A stretch of DNA of 6,436 nucleotides from Candidatus Sericytochromatia bacterium. GTDB lineage: Bacteria; Cyanobacteriota; Sericytochromatia; JACMPN01. The translations under genes were made by a program, and so were the position numbers. The notes beneath the pieces are model-generated. The model was given only the letters and a program-made list of their open reading frames with translations. It did no database searches and was not told where the DNA came from. The stretch spans positions 1 to 6,436 of the forward strand of contig JACMPN010000441.1 of assembly GCA_014377495.1 (NCBI GenBank). The letters run 5' to 3'. Shown one piece after another: positions 1-5,176 of the stretch; positions within the stretch are counted from its first letter, which is position 1; the number at the start of each line of letters is the position of its first letter.

Positions 1-4
1 AGTC

Positions 5-472
5 GTGACCGGCGCTGACGGGGACCCGTCACAAGGAGGGCCACCACCGCTGACGGTCGGGGCATTGTGGCGGCAGTTTCTGCCACTGTCCCTGTCCGAC
101 GTGACAATGGCTTTTGGCGATCCGCTGATGACCACGACCCTGGCCCACCTCCCGGACGCCCGGTCCAATCTGGCCGCCGTCGGGGTCGCCAAGGCACTCG
201 CCGTCTTCTTCGAGAGTCCGATCATCATGGTGCTGCATGCAGCGAACGCCCTGGCGCCCTCGGCGCTGGCACGGCGGGCCCTGTGGCGCTTCGTGCTGCT
301 CGCTATCGGCGTGCTGTCGGGCTTGTTCCTTTTGCTGACGCTGCCACCGGTCTTCGCTATGGTCGGCGGCCGTCTCCTGGGGATCCCCGACCAGCTGCTC
401 GGGACCAGCCGCACCGTGCTGCAGTTCCTGGTTCTCTGGCCGGCGGCGATTGGGTGGCGGCGCTATTTTTAA
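5..472 (+). CDS. MATE/ANK-like membrane exporter, N-terminal part (ends at premature TAA)
   Basis: This is the N-terminal third (155 residues) of a polytopic membrane protein that resembles MATE-fold exporters of the progressive-ankylosis-like type found in cyanobacteria; the substrate cannot be told. It has a short Pro/Gly-rich cytoplasmic leader, then hydrophobic segments near residues 20-50, 65-90, 97-120 and 135-150. It ends ...GWRRYF at a TAA, while the same frame continues without any other stop to 1330. The residues on both sides (GWRRYF, stop, GLLIQ) recall a family motif of the form RRFYQG, so the stop probably replaces a Gln. The start is uncertain: GTG at 5 is the first in-frame candidate but the frame is open to the window edge. 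A strong AAGGAGG (33-39) lies 10 nt before an in-frame CTG at 50, which is an alternative start. Family assignment is by motif memory and hydrophobicity, at moderate confidence. Confidence 0.6.
   Translation: MTGADGDPSQGGPPPLTVGALWRQFLPLSLSDVTMAFGDPLMTTTLAHLPDARSNLAAVGVAKALAVFFESPIIMVLHAANALAPSALARRALWRFVLLAIGVLSGLFLLLTLPPVFAMVGGRLLGIPDQLLGTSRTVLQFLVLWPAAIGWRRYF
470..472 (+). other. In-frame TAA interrupting the exporter gene
   Basis: The codons read TAT TTT TAA GGC CTT TTG, giving Tyr-Phe-stop-Gly-Leu-Leu. The TAA follows a run of five T. One C-to-T change from CAA (Gln) would explain it. The downstream reading frame is unchanged, so this is a point nonsense change rather than an indel. Possible explanations are a recent inactivating mutation, a sequencing error next to the T run, or stop-codon readthrough. 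The hook-like gene at 5177 also ends in TAA, which argues against genome-wide recoding of TAA. Confidence 0.85.
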
Positions 473-478
473 GGCCTT

Positions 479-1330
479 TTGATCCAGGCCGGCCATGCCC
501 GGGACATCGGCCGGGCCAGTGTAGCCCGCCTGGCATTGGTCGCCGGCATCCTGGCTGTCGGCTACCTGGCGGGTTGGCCGGGGGCGCCGCTGGCAGGCAC
601 GGCCCTGGTCACGGGAGTCATCGCCGAAGCCTGGCTGGTCACAGTGGCCGTCCGCAGGTTGGGGGTCACACAGGTGACGGACGGGCGGCAGGATAGCCCT
701 CCGACGACGTTGCCGACGGACCTCGGCGGCGTTTGGCGGTTTTACTGGCCGCTGGCGAACTCGATGCTCGTCGTCTGGGGTGGGCGGGCCGTCCTGGTGG
801 CCCTCGTCGCCCGGGCGGGCGACGCCCCCGTCGCATTGGCAGCGTGGCCGGCGGCCTGGGGCATGGTCCTGCTGATCGCCAACGCCACCCGGATGGTCCA
901 GCAGGTGATCATCCGCAACCGGGAACAGGGCGACCAGCGCCTGCTGTTGGGCTTTGCCGCCAGCGTCGGCGTTGCCTGCACGGTCGTGTTGCTGCTCATC
1001 GGGACGACGGCACCCGGTCTCCATGTGTTGGCAGCCTTTCTGGGGCCGGACCCCGACCTATTCGCCGCGGTCCGACCCGTCATCCTGTTGAGCGTGCCCA
1101 TCCCTCTGTTCGTGGCCATGCAGAACGCCATCCAGGGCTTCATGATCGGCAATGGACGGACTTGGCGGGTGAATGCCGCCACGTGGCTGGGGACGGCAAC
1201 CCTGCTGGGCAGCACGCTGCTCGGACTGTCACTGGGCCTGGCGGGAGCGACGGCTGCGGCTACGGCAATGCTGGCGGCCCTGCTGGTGGAAACCGTCTGG
1301 CTGGCACTCGGTCTGCGGTCGGGCGTTTAG
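479..1330 (+). CDS. MATE/ANK-like membrane exporter, C-terminal part
   Basis: This is the rest of the exporter, in the same frame as 5-472, and it ends at TAG 1328-1330. It contains roughly seven to eight hydrophobic spans, for example around LALVAGILAVGYLAG, ANSMLVVWGGRAVLVALVA, WGMVLLIANATRMV and GLAGATAAATAMLAALLVE. Together with the upstream part it makes about 440 residues, the expected length for a 12-helix MATE-type protein. As a separate gene the only early start would be TTG at 479, with just a weak AAGG (471-474) in front of it, so independent translation looks poor unless terminating ribosomes reinitiate. The sequence shows no further stop or frameshift, so the gene has not decayed beyond the single TAA. 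It may best be annotated with 5-472 as one disrupted gene. It is followed by a 134-nt intergenic region and is not part of the copper operon. Confidence 0.6.
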   Translation: MIQAGHARDIGRASVARLALVAGILAVGYLAGWPGAPLAGTALVTGVIAEAWLVTVAVRRLGVTQVTDGRQDSPPTTLPTDLGGVWRFYWPLANSMLVVWGGRAVLVALVARAGDAPVALAAWPAAWGMVLLIANATRMVQQVIIRNREQGDQRLLLGFAASVGVACTVVLLLIGTTAPGLHVLAAFLGPDPDLFAAVRPVILLSVPIPLFVAMQNAIQGFMIGNGRTWRVNAATWLGTATLLGSTLLGLSLGLAGATAAATAMLAALLVETVWLALGLRSGV

Positions 1331-1382
1331 CGGTGCGGCCGGCGCTGGCCTTGACCAAGCGCAGTATCTGCATGCACACTCG

Positions 1383-1414
1383 TTATAGATATTCATATAC
1401 TTATAATAAAATCA
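1383..1414 (+). promoter_or_regulatory. Candidate promoter/operator of the DUF305-regulator-kinase operon
   Basis: A sharply AT-rich stretch stands out in otherwise GC-rich DNA. It contains a perfect -10 hexamer TATAAT (1402-1407), 57 nt before the ATG at 1465. No convincing -35 box lies 16-18 bp upstream; the sequence there is CTCGTT, which would fit an activator-dependent promoter. Three TT-initiated 9-mers lie head to tail with exact 9-bp phasing: TTATAGATA (1383), TTCATATAC (1392) and TTATAATAA (1401). The same 24 bp (1383-1406) also form an imperfect dyad with matching TTATA/TATAA ends. Control by the downstream CopR-like regulator is inference; low sequence complexity makes chance repeats possible. 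Confidence 0.5.
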
Positions 1415-1464
1415 TCGCCGACAGCGTGCCGGAACCAAGGGTCACCGGCCCACAGGAGACACAC

Positions 1465-2028
1465 ATGCCCATCAAACACACCCTGTGCCGGGCCGCCATA
1501 GTGGCCGGACTTGCCCTGACGGTCCTTCCCTTCCTGGCTGTGCCTGTGTGGCAGGGGGCGAGTGCCCACGGCGTCACGGCCACCCAGGCGGACAAGCAAT
1601 TCATCGACGGCATGGTGCCGCATCACGAGATGGCCATCAAAATGGCCGACGATGCCATGATCAAGGCCCAACACGCCGAGCTCAAGGCGTTTGCCAAGCA
1701 GGTCAAGATCGACCAGGCCAAAGAAGTCGCCCAGATGAAACACTGGCGGGGACACTGGTTCGGCTCGTCAGACGTGCCCGTCATGACCCCGGATCAGATG
1801 CAGGCCATGATGTTCCCGGCGGCTGGGGCCACCTACGATCGCAAATGGCTGGAAGCGATGATCATGCATCATCAGCAAGCGATCGACATGGGGGCCAAAA
1901 CAAAGCTCGTCAAGCCTGAGCTGAAGCAACTGGCCAAGAACATTCAGACGACCCAGCGTCGGGAGCAGGACAAGCTCCGCAGTTGGATCAAGGCCTGGTA
2001 CGGACAAAAGGGCGGCCAGCCTGTATAG
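1465..2028 (+). CDS. copM: Secreted DUF305 (CopM-like) metal-binding protein
   Basis: This 187-residue periplasmic protein of the DUF305 family is a small helical, ferritin-like fold whose cyanobacterial member CopM binds copper and protects the cell. ATG 1465 is chosen because AGGAGA (1454-1459) lies 5 nt upstream and the first ~34 residues form a classic signal peptide (Lys/Arg n-region, hydrophobic core 10-28, likely cleavage ASA|HG at 34/35). The open frame runs further upstream but overlaps the exporter gene and has no such support. The family's duplicated motif is present: GMVPHHEMAIKMA (H53, H54, E55, M56, M60) and AMIMHHQQAIDMG (M134, H135, H136, M142). A Met-rich link MTPDQMQAMM lies at 107-116. 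These Met and His residues are the likely copper ligands. It is the first gene of an operon, 9 nt before the regulator gene, in the same order as Synechocystis copMRS. The gene name rests on family plus gene order; copper specificity is inferred. Confidence 0.85.
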   Translation: MPIKHTLCRAAIVAGLALTVLPFLAVPVWQGASAHGVTATQADKQFIDGMVPHHEMAIKMADDAMIKAQHAELKAFAKQVKIDQAKEVAQMKHWRGHWFGSSDVPVMTPDQMQAMMFPAAGATYDRKWLEAMIMHHQQAIDMGAKTKLVKPELKQLAKNIQTTQRREQDKLRSWIKAWYGQKGGQPV

Positions 2029-2037
2029 AAGGGCCCC

Positions 2038-2712
2038 ATGCGCATCCTGATCGTGGAAGACGAGACCAAGATGGCCGATCTGCTCGCCCGCAGCCTGCGG
2101 GAAGAGGGGTTCGCAGCCGATGTCGCGGGGGATGGCCCCCAAGGCGAAGATTTGGCCCTCACCCAGGACTACGATGCGATCGTGTTGGATCGGATGTTGC
2201 CCGGCAAAGACGGTCTTGCCGTGTGCCGGTCGCTCCGAGAGCACGGCCTGCGGACGCCGGTGCGGCTGCTGACGGCCAAAGACGCCGTCGCCGACCGTGT
2301 CGACGGGCTGAACGCCGGAGCTGACGATTACCTGGCAAAACCCTTCGCCTTCGAGGAACTGCTGGCCAGGCTGAGGGCCCTGCTGCGCCGGCATGGCGAC
2401 AAATCCCCTATCCTGCGCCTCGCCGATCTGGCGCTCGATCCGATCCGGCGGGAGGTGCGCCGGGCGGGCCAGCCGATCCACCTGACCCGTCGCGAGTATG
2501 CCCTGCTGGAGTACCTGCTGCGCCAGACCGGCAACGTCTTGGACCGGCAGACCCTGCTGGAGCATGTCTGGGACGACTTCGAGGCCGTCGAGGGCAACAT
2601 CGTCGATGTCTACATCAACTACCTGCGGCAAAAGATCGACAAAGGGTTCTCCCCCAAGCTGATCCAGACGGTGCGGGGGACCGGTTACGTCCTGAAGGCC
2701 GACGATGGCTAG
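2038..2712 (+). CDS. copR: OmpR/PhoB-family response regulator, CopR/CusR-like
   Basis: This is a 224-residue cytoplasmic transcription factor of the heavy-metal branch of OmpR-type regulators. The receiver domain (about 1-120) has the acidic pair E7/D8, phosphoacceptor D51 (in VLDRMLPGKDG), T79 and K101 (in DDYLAKPF). The winged-helix DNA-binding domain (about 127-222) contains HLTRREYALLEYLL, VWDDFEAVEGNIVDVYI and the conserved LIQTVRGTGYVLK end, very close in pattern to E. coli CusR. The length is typical. ATG 2038 has GAAGGG (2028-2033) 4 nt upstream. It lies 9 nt after the DUF305 gene, and its last 8 nt overlap the kinase gene, indicating translational coupling. It probably activates the promoter near 1383-1414 when phosphorylated by the kinase. 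An Arg (R76) sits in the beta-4 strand (PVRLLTA), where a hydrophobic residue is usual. Copper as the signal is inferred from gene order. Confidence 0.9.
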   Translation: MRILIVEDETKMADLLARSLREEGFAADVAGDGPQGEDLALTQDYDAIVLDRMLPGKDGLAVCRSLREHGLRTPVRLLTAKDAVADRVDGLNAGADDYLAKPFAFEELLARLRALLRRHGDKSPILRLADLALDPIRREVRRAGQPIHLTRREYALLEYLLRQTGNVLDRQTLLEHVWDDFEAVEGNIVDVYINYLRQKIDKGFSPKLIQTVRGTGYVLKADDG

Positions 2713-4099
2713 GTCGCTCGTCTCACGGCTGACGTGGACCTATGCCAGCGTCACGGCCCTGGTCCTGCTGATTCTGGGTGCTCTGACCTATGGCGGCCTG
2801 GCCCGTGTCCTCGGACGCCAGCTCGACAACGGCCTGCTGGCGACGGCACGCTCGGAAGCGGCCTACGCGACGGATCAGGCCGGCGGCCGGATCCACCTGC
2901 ACGACAGTCCCAAAATCGCCCATCCCAGCGGGTTGCACCACCACGTCCAGATCACCGACCTGGGTGGCCGGGTGATTGCCGCAACGGAGGATCTGGCGGG
3001 TATGACACTCGCAATCGATCGGGCGGCCCTGATGGAAAACGCCGCCGGCCGGACGGCCTACCAGTCCCGCCACATGATGGGCCTGCCACACCGGATCCTC
3101 TACTACCCGCTGGAATACGACGGTCGGCGCTTTTCGCTGCAGGTCGCCGTTTCCCGGGAATACATCGATTTGGTCGAACGTCAGTTGATCGGGATCTTCA
3201 CCGTGCTCAGCCTGTTCGGTCTGGCCGCCGTCGTCGGCCTTGGCTATGCCCTCGCCCGACGGGCCATCGCCCCCATCCGGCAGATCACCGAGACGGCCGG
3301 CGCGATCTCCGAATCGAACCTGGGGGCACGGATCCCGACGGCTCCCGTCGCCGACGAACTCGGTCGGCTCACCCACGTGTTGAACCACATGCTGGATCGG
3401 TTGGAGCAGGCATTCGCCAGACAGCAACAGTTCGTCTCCGACGCCGCGCATGAACTGCGTTCCCCCTTGGCGATCCTGAAAGGCAACACGGAATTTGCCC
3501 TGAGACGGGAGCGCTCGCCGGAAGAGCACCGGGGCCTGTGGCGGAGCAGCGGCGAGGAGATTGACCGGCTCACCCGGCTGACGAACGATCTGCTGCTCAT
3601 CGCCCAGGGGGACTCGGCCGTGACAACGGCCTCGTGGCGCCTGCTCCCGCTCGATCCCCTCGTTGCCGATGCCGTGGAACGTCACCGGGCGGCGGCGCAC
3701 GTCGCCGACATCAGCCTGACGACCGAGTTGCAGGGCGGCTCTGCCATGGTGATGGCGGATGAAGCCCAGATCGTTCAGGTCATCGACAACCTGGTGAGCA
3801 ACGCCCTGCGCTATACCCCCGCCGGCAAAGGCGTGCGGATCGGGACGCAGGTCACAGGTGGCACGATCGCCCTCACCGTTACGGATGCGGGATTCGGCAT
3901 TGCCCCGGCGGACCTGCCCCGCGTCTTTGACCGGTTTTACCGGACGGACGAGGCCCGGGCCCGCGCCACCGGTGGCTCAGGCCTGGGGCTCAGCATCTGC
4001 CGCATGATCATCGAGCAGCATGGCGGCCACATCAGCGTGGATAGCGCCCTCGGCCGCGGCAGCACATTCGTGGTCCACCTGCCGGGGACAACCGCCTGA
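2705..4099 (+). CDS. copS: Heavy-metal-type sensor histidine kinase, CopS/CusS-like
   Basis: This is a 464-residue inner-membrane sensor kinase, the partner of the regulator it overlaps (ATG 2705 lies inside the end of that gene). In order: TM1 about 12-32, periplasmic sensor region about 33-160, TM2 about 161-183, HAMP about 184-236, then the DHp domain with phosphoacceptor H249 in SDAAHELRSPLAILKG. The ATPase domain has the N box (N362, N366 in DNLVSNALRYTP), the G1 box DAGFG (394-398), an F box VFDRFYRTD and the G2 box GGSGLGL (423-429). All catalytic motifs are present. The ERSPEEHRG segment after the H box and the overall length match heavy-metal sensor kinases. The periplasmic region is rich in His and Met: H64, H66, H73, H78-H80 and HMMGLPH (123-129), which suggests direct Cu(I)/Ag(I) binding as in CusS and CopS. 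Metal identity is inferred. Confidence 0.9.
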   Translation: MARSLVSRLTWTYASVTALVLLILGALTYGGLARVLGRQLDNGLLATARSEAAYATDQAGGRIHLHDSPKIAHPSGLHHHVQITDLGGRVIAATEDLAGMTLAIDRAALMENAAGRTAYQSRHMMGLPHRILYYPLEYDGRRFSLQVAVSREYIDLVERQLIGIFTVLSLFGLAAVVGLGYALARRAIAPIRQITETAGAISESNLGARIPTAPVADELGRLTHVLNHMLDRLEQAFARQQQFVSDAAHELRSPLAILKGNTEFALRRERSPEEHRGLWRSSGEEIDRLTRLTNDLLLIAQGDSAVTTASWRLLPLDPLVADAVERHRAAAHVADISLTTELQGGSAMVMADEAQIVQVIDNLVSNALRYTPAGKGVRIGTQVTGGTIALTVTDAGFGIAPADLPRVFDRFYRTDEARARATGGSGLGLSICRMIIEQHGGHISVDSALGRGSTFVVHLPGTTA

Positions 4100-4111
4100 A
4101 CACTGAGGCGG
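4092..4111 (+). terminator. Weak hairpin across the kinase stop codon, possible operon end
   Basis: CCGCCT (4092-4097) and AGGCGG (4106-4111) can form a 6-bp GC-rich stem with an 8-nt loop, and the TGA stop (4097-4099) begins in the left arm. It is followed by AATGTGTTGCTGTT, moderately T-rich but without a real T run, so intrinsic termination is uncertain. Confidence 0.3.
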
Positions 4112-4288
4112 AATGTGTTGCTGTTGGCCCCACCACACCGTGGAATTCCGGACGACGGCCGAGGCCCATGCCTGACGACTTTAGCTCACCAAATACTTGA
4201 GATGCCCTGCCTGCCGTCGTTTGGAGCCGCCGAGGTCTCTGGTAGGCTTGCCGCGAGTGAGCTGCGCCCATAGGGCGAGGAGGTGCCG
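4112..4288 (+). other. Intergenic region before the ferritin-like gene
   Basis: No coding sequence is supported here. A locally less GC-rich patch (TTTAGCTCACCAAATACTTGA, around 4180-4200) could hold a promoter for the ferritin-like gene, but I see no convincing -35/-10 pair. CGCCC (4265-4269) and GGGCG (4273-4277) form a 5-bp hairpin with a 3-nt loop that runs directly into the ribosome binding site GAGGAGG (4277-4283). Confidence 0.4.
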
Positions 4289-4870
4289 ATGGCAGACCAC
4301 GTCGACAAAAAGAATTCCGCCAAGCCCACCACCGCAGCCGGCAAGCCGACCCTGCGTGTGGCCATGACCGGAGCGATCACCGAAACCTATCAGGGTGATC
4401 CCGAACAACTGATCAAACGCCTGAACGAGCTGCGGGGCACGGAAATCGTCGCCTGGCTGCAGTACAAGCACCACAGCTACATGGCCGTCAGCATGGCGAT
4501 GCCCGGCGTGCGGGCCGAGTTCGAAGAGCATGCCGCCCAAGAGGAGCACCATGCCGACATGCTCGGTGAGCGGATCAGTCAGCTGGGCGGCATTCCCGTC
4601 TTCGAGCCCTTCGAGATCGGGCAACTGGCGGCCAAGGACAACGTGACCGCCAAGGAGGGCGCCACCATGGAGGACATGGTCCGTGTCGACCTGGCCATGG
4701 AACGGCAGCAGATCAGGCTGTACCAGACCCTGATCCGCGAAGTCGCCTTCCAGGATCCGACCACCCGCCGCATCCTGGAAGACATCCTGATCGAGACCGA
4801 GCACCACGCCACCGAAATGCAGAATCTGCTTGATCGGACCGCCCCATTGGAGCACCCGGGCAAAACGTAG
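4289..4870 (+). CDS. Ferritin-like di-iron protein (bacterioferritin-related, probably haem-free)
   Basis: This 193-residue four-helix-bundle protein is related to bacterioferritin/DPS-like proteins, which oxidise Fe(II) with O2 or H2O2 and store iron. ATG 4289 is chosen because GAGGAGG (4277-4283) sits 5 nt before it; an in-frame GTG at 4283 lies inside that site and is unlikely to be used. All six ferroxidase ligands of the bacterioferritin pattern are visible: E52 (LRGTEIVAWLQY), E85 and H88 (EEHHAD), E138 (DLAMERQQ), E169 and H172 (IETEHH). The residue matching the haem-ligand Met52 of E. coli Bfr is E86, so haem binding by that ligand is unlikely. A Lys/Ala/Thr/Pro-rich N-terminal tail (about 1-25), absent from Bfr, resembles the flexible basic tails of some Dps proteins and might touch DNA; this is inference. 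The gene stands alone with its own RBS, downstream of the copper operon. Cage size and substrate cannot be told. Confidence 0.85.
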   Translation: MADHVDKKNSAKPTTAAGKPTLRVAMTGAITETYQGDPEQLIKRLNELRGTEIVAWLQYKHHSYMAVSMAMPGVRAEFEEHAAQEEHHADMLGERISQLGGIPVFEPFEIGQLAAKDNVTAKEGATMEDMVRVDLAMERQQIRLYQTLIREVAFQDPTTRRILEDILIETEHHATEMQNLLDRTAPLEHPGKT

Positions 4871-4887
4871 TCCCACAGGCGCCAACC

Positions 4888-4905
4888 GGCCGGAATCGTC
4901 CGGTC
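4888..4905 (+). terminator. Hairpin after the ferritin-like gene, possible terminator
   Basis: GGCCGGA (4888-4894) pairs with TCCGGTC (4899-4905), seven pairs including one G-T wobble, around the 4-nt loop ATCG. It begins 18 nt after the stop codon at 4870. There is no T tract behind it, so it may only stall polymerase or protect the 3' end. Confidence 0.3.
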
Positions 4906-4961
4906 CGGGACGTCGGCAGTCGGCTGGACATCCCCATCCACGCCACTGCCGGCTTACGCTG

Positions 4962-4984
4962 GCGACGGCGGTAGCCGCCGTTGC
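4962..4984 (+). repeat. Strong GC inverted repeat
   Basis: GCGACGGCGG (4962-4971) pairs with CCGCCGTTGC (4975-4984), ten pairs including one wobble, closing a 3-nt loop TAG. It is the most stable hairpin seen by eye in the window. It is followed by GGGCGCC rather than T residues, so it is not a classical terminator. Function unknown. Confidence 0.4.
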
Positions 4985-5145
4985 GGGCGCCTGGGGTCCG
5001 GACATGGCCGCGAGCCTGCCGGGCGCGCATGTTTCCCGCAGCGCAAATGTACTTCAAAGGCTTGTTAAGCGCGTCAGTCCGGGCGGTCGACTCGCCAATA
5101 CTATAGACAGCGAAGACTGTGCCTATGGATCCGTTCCGTCGGCTG

Positions 5146-5171
5146 AGCAGGGATCCTGTCCCTGCTGGAGG
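5146..5171 (+). promoter_or_regulatory. Hairpin abutting the RBS of the hook-like gene
   Basis: AGCAGGGA (5146-5153) and TCCCTGCT (5159-5166) are a perfect 8-bp inverted repeat with loop TCCTG. The ribosome binding site GGAGG (5167-5171) starts at the very next base, 5 nt before ATG 5177. An mRNA hairpin placed there could modulate ribosome access or serve as a protein or small-RNA target. This is a sequence observation; function is inferred. Confidence 0.45.
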
Positions 5172-5176
5172 TTTCT

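Larger units (their letters stand above)
4871..5176 (+). other. 306-nt intergenic region with several hairpins, no supported gene
   Basis: It lies between the ferritin-like and hook-like genes. No coding sequence is supported: the open frame crossing it on the + strand overlaps both neighbours and has no RBS or recognisable product. It holds a hairpin at 4888-4905 just after the ferritin stop, a strong one at 4962-4984, and another at 5146-5166 against the next gene's RBS. A possible -10 TACTAT (5099-5104) has no good -35. I found no sigma-28 flagellar promoter, no tRNA and no riboswitch class I could recognise. Confidence 0.5.

Noticed and set aside
29..1024. Long minus-strand open frame opposite the exporter
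   Set aside because: Its translation is Gln/Asp/Arg/Pro-rich with no recognisable domain, the typical product of reading GC-rich coding DNA backwards; the + strand shows clear membrane segments.
1337..1354. GGCC...GGCC repeat after the exporter as a terminator
   Set aside because: Only a 4-bp stem with no T tract; expected by chance in such GC-rich DNA.
1351..1379. TTGACC at 1351 as a -35 box
   Set aside because: No -10-like hexamer lies 16-18 bp downstream (GCACAC there), and it is 45 bp from the TATAAT at 1402.
733..1464. N-terminal extension of the DUF305 gene
   Set aside because: The frame is open upstream, but it overlaps the exporter in another frame and crosses the promoter; ATG 1465 has an RBS and a proper signal peptide.
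1768..2631. Minus-strand open frame across the DUF305 and regulator genes
   Set aside because: It spans two well-supported + strand genes and their junction, and shows no domain or RBS.
2723..3700. Long minus-strand open frame opposite the kinase gene
   Set aside because: It is fully covered by a kinase with all catalytic motifs, and its own translation is low-complexity with no motif.
5062..5104. TTGTTA ... TACTAT as a promoter for the hook-like gene
   Set aside because: The spacing is 31 bp, far beyond a working sigma-70 promoter, and no sigma-28 pattern is present.
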